A program made the position numbers and the translations under genes. A DNA stretch of 13,342 bases from NCBI GenBank assembly GCA_900772715.1, contig CAAGRN010000021.1:1-13342 (forward strand). The letters are read 5' to 3'. The notes beneath the pieces are model-generated. The model did no database searches. It saw only the letters and a program-made list of their open reading frames with translations, and had not been told where the DNA came from. This document shows positions 1 to 7,224 of this stretch, piece by piece (the first letter of the stretch is position 1; the number at the start of each line of letters is the position of its first letter). This stretch comes from an uncultured Subdoligranulum sp. GTDB taxonomy: Bacteria; Bacillota_A; Clostridia; Oscillospirales; Ruminococcaceae.

Positions 1-34
1 AAAAAACGGGAGCTGCCCCGAAGGGCAGCTCCCG
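1..34 (-). terminator. Intrinsic terminator of the oleate hydratase gene
   Basis: Perfect 12-bp stem (7-18 with 23-34) closed by a 4-nt loop that reads UUCG on the minus strand, followed on that strand by six Ts (positions 6 to 1). It lies 19 bases beyond the hydratase stop codon. The GC-rich stem, stable tetraloop and U-tract make this a textbook Rho-independent terminator. Confidence 0.93.
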
Positions 35-53
35 TACAGCAGAAAAACAGCGT

Positions 54-1832
54 TCAGATAACCTTATAGGCTTTCAGCAGCTTTTCAATATCGGTATCCT
101 TGATTTTGCTAAGGGCTTTCTTGACGGCAAGGCGCTCCACCATATTCATTTCCATATCGGTGGCTTTTTTGCCGTCGCGCAGCTTAACGGTGGCGTTCAG
201 CAGGTCGCGCACATCAAACACGCTGCCCCAGACCTCGGGTACGCCGCGGTCAACGTTCAGCAGGGTGTAGACGGCCTCCATGCCGGTGCGCATGGAATAC
301 TCGGTGGTGAAGATGGTGTCGCGCGGGGTTTCGGCAAACTGACCGAGGAAGGCAAAGTTCACACTGCCGGCAGGCACAACATCGGGGCGGTCACCGTAGG
401 CGCGCGGCATAAAGAAGGCGTCGATATACGGCATCATAACAGGTACGGTGTTGGCGCTGTGTTCCGCCATATCCTCGATCTGGTCAACGGGTACGCCGAT
501 GTGGTACAGCCACTCCATGCAGATTTCCTTGCCGGTGCATTCGCGCATGGGCTTCTTGATGAAGTCGCCGGGCTTGTCGGTGAACAGAGAGTACACCCAC
601 ACTAAGCAATGATCCTTGGGCTGGTCGCGGAACTGCGGCTGGCGGTTGATGGTCCAGCTCATCAGCCAGCTGGAATCCTTGACGGTGACAATGCCGCCGG
701 TGACAACGTGACCGGTGAACGGGTCACGCTTGCAGATGTTCTTGATATAGGGGATAATGCGCTGATCCAGCGTTTCGACGGTGGCGCTCATCCAGTTGGT
801 CTGCTCGGGGTCGTGGCAGAACTTGTCCGGGTGACCGAAGGCAGGGTCCTGGGCGGCAATTTTGCGCCACATATCCCAGCCGCCGCCTTCTTTCAGCTCG
901 GTGTTGTACGCGGCAGGGGTGTTCTGGCTGCCCATCGAGGAGTTTTCGACACAGCCGCCGTTGGTGATAAAGACAAGGTCGTTCTCGGTCAGGTCGATGC
1001 AGTCCTTCTTGCCATCGGCGATGACGTCAATGCGGTGCGCCAGCTTGTGCTGGGGGTCGGTGCAGTCAAATTCGACATTGGTGACCTGCACGCCGTAGTG
1101 GAACTGGACGTTGTGGCTTTCCAGATACTTGACCATGGGCAGGATCATCGACTCGTACTGGTTGTATTTGGTAAAGCGCAGCGCGGTGAAGTCGGGCAGA
1201 CCGCCGATGTGGTGGATATAGCGCTGGATATACAGCTTCATTTCCAGGGCGCTGTGCCAGTTTTCAAAGGCAAACATCGTGCGCCAGTACATCCAGAAGT
1301 TGGATTTCAGCACCTCATCGTCAAAAAAGTCGGTGATGCGCTTGTCCTGCAGCTCCTCGTTGGGGGTGAAGAACAGCTTCATGATCTCCATGGCGCCCTT
1401 GTCGGAAATGTCAAACTTGCCGTCAGTGTGGGCGTCCTCGCCGCGGTTGACGGTGGCACGGCAGAGGGAGTAGTTGGGGTCCTCTTTGTTGAGCCAGTAA
1501 TACTCATCCAGAACGCTTACGCCCTCGGTTTCGATGGAAGGGATGGAACGGAACAAATCCCACATAACCTCGAAATGGTTGTCCATCTCACGGCCGCCGC
1601 GCATAACGTAGCCGAGATTTTCAAACTTGTAGCCGTCGCAGGCACCGCCCGGCAGGGGTCCCTTTTCCAGAATGTGGACGTGTTCGCCCTTCATCTGACC
1701 ATCGCGCACCAGATAGCAGGCGGCGGTCAGGGCAGCCAGACCGCTGCCGACGATGTAAGCCGATTTATTGTCCACGCCTTCGGGCTTTTTGGGACGGGCA
1801 AAGGCTTCGTAGTTACCGCTGGAATAATACAT
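54..1832 (-). CDS. ohyA: Oleate hydratase (FAD-dependent fatty acid double-bond hydratase, MCRA family)
   Basis: 592-residue protein of the oleate hydratase / 67-kDa myosin-cross-reactive-antigen family. These FAD enzymes add water to cis-9 double bonds of free unsaturated fatty acids, for example oleate to 10-hydroxystearate, which detoxifies them in gut bacteria. Seen: an N-terminal dinucleotide-binding motif (VGSGLAALTAA, about residues 28-38), then RGGREM at 78-83. Glu82 and Tyr201 fall at the same numbers as the catalytic Glu82 and Tyr201 that I recall for Staphylococcus aureus OhyA. The length is normal for the short subfamily. There is no signal peptide, so it should be cytosolic or peripheral at the membrane. 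I chose the ATG at 1832 because AAAGGAG (1846-1840) sits 7 bases upstream; an upstream in-frame ATG at 1889 would lie inside the promoter and adds a non-conserved arginine/lysine-rich stretch. It is monocistronic and probably controlled by the adjacent TetR regulator. Confidence 0.95.
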   Translation of the reverse strand: MYYSSGNYEAFARPKKPEGVDNKSAYIVGSGLAALTAACYLVRDGQMKGEHVHILEKGPLPGGACDGYKFENLGYVMRGGREMDNHFEVMWDLFRSIPSIETEGVSVLDEYYWLNKEDPNYSLCRATVNRGEDAHTDGKFDISDKGAMEIMKLFFTPNEELQDKRITDFFDDEVLKSNFWMYWRTMFAFENWHSALEMKLYIQRYIHHIGGLPDFTALRFTKYNQYESMILPMVKYLESHNVQFHYGVQVTNVEFDCTDPQHKLAHRIDVIADGKKDCIDLTENDLVFITNGGCVENSSMGSQNTPAAYNTELKEGGGWDMWRKIAAQDPAFGHPDKFCHDPEQTNWMSATVETLDQRIIPYIKNICKRDPFTGHVVTGGIVTVKDSSWLMSWTINRQPQFRDQPKDHCLVWVYSLFTDKPGDFIKKPMRECTGKEICMEWLYHIGVPVDQIEDMAEHSANTVPVMMPYIDAFFMPRAYGDRPDVVPAGSVNFAFLGQFAETPRDTIFTTEYSMRTGMEAVYTLLNVDRGVPEVWGSVFDVRDLLNATVKLRDGKKATDMEMNMVERLAVKKALSKIKDTDIEKLLKAYKVI

Positions 1833-1879
1833 AATGGTTCTCCTTTCAAGTGTTGCCTTAGGTTTCTTTCGATGTCTAA

Positions 1880-1908
1880 AGGATACCATATAGTATGCCC
1901 GGTCACAA
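1880..1908 (-). promoter_or_regulatory. Putative promoter of the oleate hydratase gene
   Basis: On the minus strand TTGTGA (1908-1903) is followed after 17 bases by TATCCT (1885-1880), about 48 bases upstream of the ATG at 1832. The spacing is ideal and the hexamers are moderate matches. A palindrome fills the spacer and touches the -10. Confidence 0.6.
1883..1896. promoter_or_regulatory. Operator-like palindrome in the oleate hydratase promoter
   Basis: ATACCATATAGTAT is a 14-bp palindrome with one mismatched pair, located between the -35 and -10 of the hydratase promoter and overlapping the -10. TetR-family repressors typically bind short palindromes in this position, and a TetR-family gene is the immediate neighbour. 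Binding by that protein is inference. Confidence 0.4.
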
Positions 1909-1919
1909 TCAGCAGAAAA

Positions 1920-1950
1920 CGCCCCGTGATAAAATCCTTATCACGGGGCG
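1920..1950 (-). terminator. Intrinsic terminator of the TetR-family gene
   Basis: Perfect 13-bp stem (1920-1932 with 1938-1950) with a 5-nt loop. On the minus strand it is followed by TTTTCTG. It stands 48 bases beyond the regulator stop codon and just upstream of the hydratase promoter, so it should separate the two transcription units. The U-tract is short. Confidence 0.75.
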
Positions 1951-1998
1951 CATAGGTGTATAGTTTTTTATCATTCGGGTGCGCTTGATAAAAACAGC

Positions 1999-2562
1999 TT
2001 ACGGCTTATCGGTGCGCAGGCGCTGCAAGGCGGCGTTGATGCTGCCGTGGATGACCTGCTCCAGCTGATTTACCATCTTCTGCGGGGGTTCCTTCATATC
2101 GGATTTGATCCAGTCCAGCATCAGCCCCACAAACATATATTTGTACAGCGTGGCAATATAGGCCTTATCCTCGGCGCGCACGGACATACCCAGCGCCTGT
2201 TCCTCGACCACACCCTCCAGCAGGTCATAGGTCAGGCGGTACAGATAATTTTCTACCTGTTCGCGGCTGACGCAGCGGTAGACGTTCAGGATAAAGGGCT
2301 TATTGTTCTGCACAGCCTCAAAAATCTGCAAAAGACCCTGCTGCCATGTTTCGTAGGTCTTTTTGCCTGCCAGGGCGCGGGCGGCGTCCTCCTCGCACGA
2401 CCATTCGACAAGGTCGTAGATATCCTTGAAATGGTAGTAGAAGGTCATACGGTTGATGCCGCAGTCCTCGGCAATATCGTTGATGGTGATCTTATTCAGC
2501 GGCTTTTGCAGCAGCAGGTTTTTAAGCGATGCCTCCAAAGCGCGCTTTGTGATTTCAGACAT
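1999..2562 (-). CDS. TetR/AcrR-family transcriptional regulator (DhaS-like C-terminal domain)
   Basis: 187-residue regulator. The N-terminal helix-turn-helix is clear at about residues 24-45 (ITINDIAEDCGINRMTFYYHF-like, including the typical YYHF at its end). The C-terminal ligand/dimer domain, with motifs such as LYKYMFVGLMLDW, resembles the TetR_C_8-type domain of DhaS-like proteins; the ligand cannot be read from sequence. Start at 2562 is supported by GGAGG seven bases upstream. The gene lies between the hydratase gene (same strand, downstream) and a divergent flavin reductase gene. Palindromes occur at both the hydratase promoter and its own promoter, so it may repress ohyA in response to fatty acids and autoregulate. 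The family assignment is firm; target and ligand are inference. Confidence 0.9.
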   Translation of the reverse strand: MSEITKRALEASLKNLLLQKPLNKITINDIAEDCGINRMTFYYHFKDIYDLVEWSCEEDAARALAGKKTYETWQQGLLQIFEAVQNNKPFILNVYRCVSREQVENYLYRLTYDLLEGVVEEQALGMSVRAEDKAYIATLYKYMFVGLMLDWIKSDMKEPPQKMVNQLEQVIHGSINAALQRLRTDKP

Positions 2563-2584
2563 AATAAGACCTCCGTTTGCTCAG

Positions 2585-2594
2585 TATTGCAATA
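2585..2594. promoter_or_regulatory. Palindrome at the tetR transcription start (possible autoregulatory operator)
   Basis: TATTGCAATA is a perfect 10-bp palindrome located 4-13 bases downstream of the tetR -10 hexamer, where the transcript should start. This position suits autorepression. Its sequence differs from the palindrome at the hydratase promoter, so a common binding protein is not shown. Confidence 0.35.
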
Positions 2595-2597
2595 TCT

Positions 2598-2626
2598 ATT
2601 GTACAGGAAAACGTGTGTTTTTGCAA
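2598..2626 (-). promoter_or_regulatory. Promoter of the TetR-family gene
   Basis: On the minus strand TTGCAA (2626-2621), a 17-base spacer and TACAAT (2603-2598), ending 35 bases upstream of the regulator ATG. Strong match to a sigma-70/SigA promoter. The -35 hexamer is self-complementary and is also used by the divergent promoter at 2621-2649. Confidence 0.7.
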
Positions 2627-2649
2627 GTGAGGTTTTTTGATGGTAAAAT
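2621..2649 (+). promoter_or_regulatory. Promoter of the flavin thioredoxin reductase-like gene, sharing its -35 with tetR
   Basis: On the plus strand TTGCAA (2621-2626), a 17-base spacer and TAAAAT (2644-2649). The expected start is near 2656, giving a leader of roughly 70 bases before the ATG at 2728. The same TTGCAA reads as the -35 of the tetR promoter on the other strand. Confidence 0.55.
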
Positions 2650-2727
2650 AAGGTGGACTTTCCCGCCGAAGTGTGGCATTATTATACCAGAAGCCCAGAA
2701 GCTACGAATTGCAGGAGGATACTCACA

Positions 2728-3591
2728 ATGTATGATGCAGCCATTATCGGTACGGGACCGGCAGGTGTGTCTGCCGCGCTGACTTTGCACGCCAACGGCA
2801 AGAATTTTATCTGGATCGGCAGCGAACAGCTCAGCGATAAGGTACAAAAAGCCGAGCGTATCGCCAACTACCCCGGCTTGCCGATGGTCACCGGTGCGCA
2901 GATGAACGAGGTTTTTCGCCGCCAGTGCAGCGAACTGGGCATCGCCGTCACAGACCGGATGGTCAACTCCATCATTCCGACAGAGGACGGTTATGCGCTG
3001 ATGGCGGGAGCGGATTTTTACGAGGCAAAAACCGTGCTGCTGGCGACCGGCGTGGTTGCCGTGGGTATCCTGCCCGGGGAAACCGACCTGCTGGGCAAGG
3101 GCGTAAGCTACTGCGCCACCTGCGACGGGGCGTTGTACCGCGGCAAAACGATTGCTGTCTTGTGCGGTGCCAAGCGCTTTGAGCATGAGGTCGCCTATCT
3201 GGCAGAGCTGGCAGAAAAGGTCTACTGCTTACCTTTATATAAAGGGGCAGCCATAACCGCCCCGAATGTGGAAATCCTGCCGGAGCGTATTGTGAACCTG
3301 AAAGCAGAAAACGACCGCCTGTGCGGAATCGTGCTGAAAACCGGTGCCGAACTTGCGGTGGACGGGCTGTTCTGCCTGCGGGAGAGTGTTTCCCCCGCGG
3401 CTCTTTTGCCGGGGCTGAACATCGGCAGCGGACACATAGAGGTAAACCGCCATATGGCGACCAACCTGCCCGGCTGCTTTGCGGCGGGGGACTGCACCGG
3501 GCGACCCTACCAGTATGTCAAGGCTGCGGGGGAGGGCAATGTTGCGGCGCACAGTATCGTAGAATATCTGGCACAGCACAAAAACGGATAA
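2728..3591 (+). CDS. Thioredoxin reductase-like flavoprotein without NADPH motifs (FFTR-like)
   Basis: 287-residue protein of the low-molecular-weight thioredoxin reductase fold. Seen: N-terminal FAD motif GTGPAG (8-13), redox-active CATC (Cys129-Cys132) and the C-terminal FAD motif AAGDCTGRPYQYVKAAGEG (252-270). In the middle domain, the place where NADPH-dependent enzymes have GGGxSA reads VLCGAKRF (144-151), and the HRRxxxR motif is absent (CLPLYKGAA, 167-175). Loss of both motifs with retention of CxxC is the hallmark of clostridial ferredoxin-dependent flavin thioredoxin reductases, so the likely role is reducing a thioredoxin with electrons from ferredoxin. I chose the ATG at 2728 because AGGAGG (2713-2718) precedes it and the FAD motif starts right after; an in-frame start at 2653 would lie at the transcription start. 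It is followed after 46 bases, with no terminator, by the M16C peptidase gene. A diverged NADPH-using or thioredoxin-independent oxidoreductase remains possible. Confidence 0.85.
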   Translation: MYDAAIIGTGPAGVSAALTLHANGKNFIWIGSEQLSDKVQKAERIANYPGLPMVTGAQMNEVFRRQCSELGIAVTDRMVNSIIPTEDGYALMAGADFYEAKTVLLATGVVAVGILPGETDLLGKGVSYCATCDGALYRGKTIAVLCGAKRFEHEVAYLAELAEKVYCLPLYKGAAITAPNVEILPERIVNLKAENDRLCGIVLKTGAELAVDGLFCLRESVSPAALLPGLNIGSGHIEVNRHMATNLPGCFAAGDCTGRPYQYVKAAGEGNVAAHSIVEYLAQHKNG

Positions 3592-3637
3592 GGAAAAATC
3601 AACGGTCAGATGATAGAAACAGGATAGGAGAAACACT

Positions 3638-6514
3638 ATGCAACCTTGTGCAAATCTGCACGGCTTTGCCGTGAAGCGTGTCCGTGAGCTGCCGGAGCTG
3701 GCAGCAAAGCTCTGGGAGCTGGAACACGAAAAAACCGGCGCGCAGCTCTGCTGGCTGGATCGCGCCGATGAAAACAAAACCTTTTCTATTGCGTTTAAAA
3801 CGATACCGCAGGACTCCACCGGCGTGTTTCATATCTTGGAACACTCGGTGCTGTGCGGGTCAGACAAATACCCGGTCAAGGAGCCGTTTGTCAATCTGCT
3901 GAAAACCTCGGTGCAGACCTTTCTGAACGCGATGACCTACCCCGACAAGACGGTGTACCCGGTTTCCAGCCGCAACGACCGCGACTTCTTGAACCTGATG
4001 GATGTCTATCTGGATGCCGTGCTGCATCCGGCGATCTATCACAAGCCGGAAATTTTCCGGCAGGAAGGCTGGCGCTATGAACTGGGCGACACCCCGGTGT
4101 ATCAAGGGGTTGTGTTCAATGAGATGAAGGGCGCGTACAGCTCCCCTGACACCGTGATGGAAAGCACGGTGAATGCACTGCTGTTCCCGGACACCTGCTA
4201 CCGCTATGAATCCGGCGGTGACCCGGCGTGCATCCCCGATTTGACCTATGAGCAGTTTCTGGCAAACCACAAAAAGTTCTACCATCCGTCCAACGCGCGC
4301 ATCTCGCTGGTGGGCAGCGTGGATATGGAAGCGGCGCTTGCCAAAATCGATGGGTTCCTGAAGAATTTTGACCGGGAACCGGCAGAGTTTACCATCCCCA
4401 TGCAGCAGCCGGTGGCAGCCGTTGAGCGCAGAGTCCCCTATGAGGTGGGCGCGGAGGAACCGCTGGAGGGGCGCACCATGGTGTGCTGCGCCACCCTTTT
4501 GGGCAGCTATGCCGACACGGACCGCTATTTTGCGGCATCGGTGCTGGCGGACTATCTGACCGGCGACAACGATGCCCCCTTAAAACGCGCCATTCTTGAC
4601 GCAGGTCTGGGGCAGGACGTCAGCGTCAACGTGCGCAGCGACATTCAGCAGTCGTGGGTGTCGTGGGAGGTCTGCAACACCGACGCCGAAAAGCTGCCGC
4701 AAATCCGCACGGTCATCCGCACGGTGCTGCAAAAACTGGCAGATGAGGGGCTGGATGCCCGCCGTCTGGAAGCCTGCTACAACCACTTTGCGTTTTCACA
4801 GCGTGACCGCGACGGCAGCGGCTTGCCGCGCAGCTTAATGGAAGCGCTGACCATGCTGGACAGCTGGCTGTACGGCGGCGACCCCGCCCAGCCGCTGCTG
4901 GTTGAGCAGCCGCTGGAAAAACTGGCAGCCAATCTGAACACCGACGTGTTTGCCGGGCTGATCCGGGAACTGTTTTTGGACGAAAGCCACAGCGTGACGG
5001 CGGTGCTGGTACCCTCCCATACGGCGGGGGCAGAAAAAGCCAAAAACGAAGCAGAGCGGCTGGCGGCAGAAGCTGCCGCGTGGACGCCCGAAAAACGTGC
5101 CGCACTGCAAAAGCAGGCGGAGGAGCTGACCCGTTGGCAGCAGACCCCCGACAGCGAGGAAGCGGTCAGGACCATCCCGATGCTGCAGCTTTCTGATTTG
5201 AAGCAGGCGCCGGAGGATTTGCCCGTTACCGTGACGAAACACGGAAATATGACGGTGCTGCGCCATAAAACAAACGCAAGCCTTGTGTATCTGAACGTTT
5301 ACTTTGAGGCAAACGACCTTGCGGAGAAGGAACTGCCGGTGCTGACCGCCATGAGTATGCTGTTGGGTACTGCCGGCACAAGACAGCACAGCAGCGAGGA
5401 ATTGCAGATGCTGATCAAGCAGAAGATCGGCAGCATCCGCTTTCAGGTCAACACGCTGTCCGGCGAGGATGTGGAACATTGCCGGGTGCAGCTGGTGGTG
5501 CGTATGGCTTGCCTGCCGGAGCAAGGCAGGGAAGCTGTCGGGCTGCTGGCAGAAATTCTGCGCGGCACCGACTTTTCTGACCGCAAGCTGCTGCGCGACC
5601 AGCTGAGCCAAGCGGCGCTGAACGCACAGATGAATCTTGCCGCCAACGGCGAGGAGTACGCCGAAATTCGTGTAGGAGCGTACAATTCTGCGCGGGGTGT
5701 GGCGAGGGAAGCCCTCTGCGGACGCGAGATGGCGGTCTGGCTGAAGGAACAAGCCGCTGCCGAAGACACTGTGCTGGATACTGTATTGCAAACCATGCAG
5801 ACGCTGGCAGCGCGCATTTTGGCGGAAAACCGTATGACGGTTTCCTGCTCGGACAATCTGGAGGAGGAACTGCTGGATATTCTGGCGCTGCCGCAGGGCA
5901 GCCATGCGCCGAAGTGGGCAGTGTATGCGCCGTGGGGCGCAAGACAGGAAGGGCTGACCATCCCGGCGTCCGTCAGCTTTGCAGTTAAGGGTACCAATTT
6001 CAAGTGCCACGGCGGGAGCTTCAGCGGCTGCTACCCCGTTTTGGTCAACATTTTGACCTTCACCTACCTGTGGGGCGAGATCCGCGTGCAGGGCGGGGCA
6101 TACGGCTGCGGTTTGATTGCCCGCAACGACGGCGATGTTGCCTTTTACACCTACCGCGATCCGCAGCCGGGGCGTTCGCTAAAAATTATTGACGGTGCAG
6201 CGCAGTATATACGTGACCTGTGCGCTGCAGAAAGCGATTTGACCGGCTATATTCTGGGAAGTGTTTCCACGCTGGACCCGCTGCTGAACACCAAAACCGC
6301 CATGCTTGTGGCGGAAACGCGCTATTTTAAAGGCACGACCTATGCGGATATCTGCCGCTATTACAGCCAGCTGGTGCATACCTCGCACAAGGACCTGCTG
6401 GAGCTGTGCCGCGTGCTGGATGAAATCGCTGCCGATAACGCTGTCTGCGTTGTGGCAGGCAAAGCGCTGCTGGACGACTGCGGCGCGGCAGTGACCTCCC
6501 GTTTGAGCATTTAA
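3638..6514 (+). CDS. M16C-family zinc metallopeptidase, PreP-like (presequence protease/insulinase superfamily)
   Basis: 958 residues, the usual length for single-chain M16C (PreP-type) peptidases, which enclose and degrade unfolded peptides of up to several tens of residues. Seen: the inverted zinc motif HILEH at 65-69 (ligands His65 and His69, catalytic Glu68), and a distal zinc ligand Glu162 in NEMKGAYSS, 93 residues downstream. In the C-terminal half, RVQGGAY gives Arg816 and Tyr822, spaced exactly like the Arg/Tyr pair of plant PreP, followed by TYRDP (838-842). All catalytic elements are therefore intact. There is no signal peptide or membrane segment, so it acts in the cytosol, probably in peptide turnover. 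Start at 3638: AGGAG seven bases upstream. No promoter or terminator separates it from the upstream flavoprotein, so cotranscription is likely. Confidence 0.93.
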   Translation: MQPCANLHGFAVKRVRELPELAAKLWELEHEKTGAQLCWLDRADENKTFSIAFKTIPQDSTGVFHILEHSVLCGSDKYPVKEPFVNLLKTSVQTFLNAMTYPDKTVYPVSSRNDRDFLNLMDVYLDAVLHPAIYHKPEIFRQEGWRYELGDTPVYQGVVFNEMKGAYSSPDTVMESTVNALLFPDTCYRYESGGDPACIPDLTYEQFLANHKKFYHPSNARISLVGSVDMEAALAKIDGFLKNFDREPAEFTIPMQQPVAAVERRVPYEVGAEEPLEGRTMVCCATLLGSYADTDRYFAASVLADYLTGDNDAPLKRAILDAGLGQDVSVNVRSDIQQSWVSWEVCNTDAEKLPQIRTVIRTVLQKLADEGLDARRLEACYNHFAFSQRDRDGSGLPRSLMEALTMLDSWLYGGDPAQPLLVEQPLEKLAANLNTDVFAGLIRELFLDESHSVTAVLVPSHTAGAEKAKNEAERLAAEAAAWTPEKRAALQKQAEELTRWQQTPDSEEAVRTIPMLQLSDLKQAPEDLPVTVTKHGNMTVLRHKTNASLVYLNVYFEANDLAEKELPVLTAMSMLLGTAGTRQHSSEELQMLIKQKIGSIRFQVNTLSGEDVEHCRVQLVVRMACLPEQGREAVGLLAEILRGTDFSDRKLLRDQLSQAALNAQMNLAANGEEYAEIRVGAYNSARGVAREALCGREMAVWLKEQAAAEDTVLDTVLQTMQTLAARILAENRMTVSCSDNLEEELLDILALPQGSHAPKWAVYAPWGARQEGLTIPASVSFAVKGTNFKCHGGSFSGCYPVLVNILTFTYLWGEIRVQGGAYGCGLIARNDGDVAFYTYRDPQPGRSLKIIDGAAQYIRDLCAAESDLTGYILGSVSTLDPLLNTKTAMLVAETRYFKGTTYADICRYYSQLVHTSHKDLLELCRVLDEIAADNAVCVVAGKALLDDCGAAVTSRLSI

Positions 6515-6595
6515 AGCCGGATGGCTACACGCCTATGCGAAGGGGCAGAATCTGATGTTGTCTGCTGTGGTGAATAAAATTCAACAAGAAATGTA

Positions 6596-6624
6596 TTGAA
6601 ATTCACCCAGCTTTGCGGTATGAT
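6596..6624 (+). promoter_or_regulatory. Promoter of the ridA gene
   Basis: TTGAAA (6596-6601), a 17-base spacer and TATGAT (6619-6624), 30 bases upstream of the ATG at 6655. Near-consensus. The interval from 6515 to here shows no convincing terminator for the peptidase gene, so some readthrough is possible. Confidence 0.8.
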
Positions 6625-6654
6625 AATCACAAATCCAACAAAAGGGGAATTGTT

Positions 6655-7023
6655 ATGAAAATCATTGCTACACCCAATGCACCGGCTGCCATCGGACCGT
6701 ATTCTCAGGGGATGGTTTCCGGCGGGTTTGCCTACTGCTCGGGTCAGATTCCGGTCAACCCGGCTGACGGAACCATCCCTGCCGGTATCGAAGCGCAGGC
6801 ACACCAAAGCTGCAAAAATGTGGCAGCAGTCTTGTCGGCAGGCGGAACCGGCATCGACAAGGTCGTAAAAACCACCTGCTTCCTGGCGGACATCGCAGAC
6901 TTTGCCGCATTCAATCAGGTGTATGCCGAATATTTTGTCAGCAAGCCCGCCCGCAGCTGCTGCGCGGTGAAGGATCTGCCCAAGGGTGTACTGTGCGAAA
7001 TTGAGGCGGTTGCCGAGCTGTAA
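6655..7023 (+). CDS. ridA: RidA-family reactive enamine/imine deaminase (YjgF/YER057c/UK114)
   Basis: 122 residues, within the usual size of the family. RidA trimers hydrolyse reactive 2-aminoacrylate and other enamine/imine products of PLP enzymes such as serine/threonine dehydratase, protecting cytosolic PLP enzymes. Seen: GPYSQ (14-18), YCSGQIPVNP (27-36) and the C-terminal PARSCCAV...CEIEAVA block. Arg100 in PARS corresponds to the carboxylate-binding arginine that defines the active RidA subfamily (Arg105 in E. coli-type proteins), and Glu115 sits at the expected distance. The start at 6655 follows AAAGGGGA at a good spacing. It has its own promoter and a 3' hairpin, so it is monocistronic; the neighbours do not indicate a special pathway. 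Confidence 0.94.
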   Translation: MKIIATPNAPAAIGPYSQGMVSGGFAYCSGQIPVNPADGTIPAGIEAQAHQSCKNVAAVLSAGGTGIDKVVKTTCFLADIADFAAFNQVYAEYFVSKPARSCCAVKDLPKGVLCEIEAVAEL

Positions 7024-7034
7024 ACCGTTAAAAC

Positions 7035-7072
7035 AGGAACAAGGCTTTCGCTTTTGCGAAAGCCTTGTTCCT
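7035..7072 (+). terminator. Hairpin after ridA (probable terminator)
   Basis: Perfect 17-bp stem (7035-7051 with 7056-7072) with a TTTT loop, 11 bases after the ridA stop. The following tract is only TTTATG, a weak U-run, so termination may be partial or the hairpin may mainly protect the mRNA 3' end. Confidence 0.75.
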
Positions 7073-7141
7073 TTATGTCACAAAAAGTATGACGAAGCAT
7101 CGTGCTTTATAAAGAAAAACAAAAGAAAATGAGGAATATCC

Positions 7142-7170
7142 TTGCTTTTCGCGGCAAAAAAACTTATAAT
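7142..7170 (+). promoter_or_regulatory. Promoter of the diguanylate cyclase gene
   Basis: TTGCTT (7142-7147), a 17-base spacer containing seven consecutive As, and a perfect TATAAT (7165-7170). Transcription should begin near 7177, leaving a leader of about 60 bases before the GTG start at 7236. Confidence 0.8.
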
Positions 7171-7224
7171 ATTAGTCATAAGACACAATTTTTTTGCCAA
7201 TATATAAAATGTTTTGGCGAAAAC

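Noticed and set aside
1833..1889. Upstream in-frame ATG (1889) as start of the oleate hydratase
   Set aside because: It would place the start inside the -10/spacer region of the promoter and adds a basic, non-conserved extension; the ATG at 1832 has an AAAGGAG at ideal spacing.
609..1955. Long plus-strand open frame (448 codons) opposite the oleate hydratase gene
   Set aside because: It lies antisense to a protein with clear catalytic motifs; its translation is rich in V, G, A and H without family features, as expected from GC-rich third positions, and it has no ribosome binding site.
4835..6010. Minus-strand open frame of 391 codons inside the M16C peptidase gene
   Set aside because: It mirrors the codon bias of the real gene, its translation is rich in Q, H, L and R without recognisable domains, and the sense strand carries intact zinc-protease motifs on both sides.
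6515..6595. Short AT-rich inverted and direct repeats after the peptidase gene (TGAAT/ATTCA, AAATTCA repeats)
   Set aside because: The arms are only about five bases and there is no T-run, so neither a terminator nor an operator can be supported.
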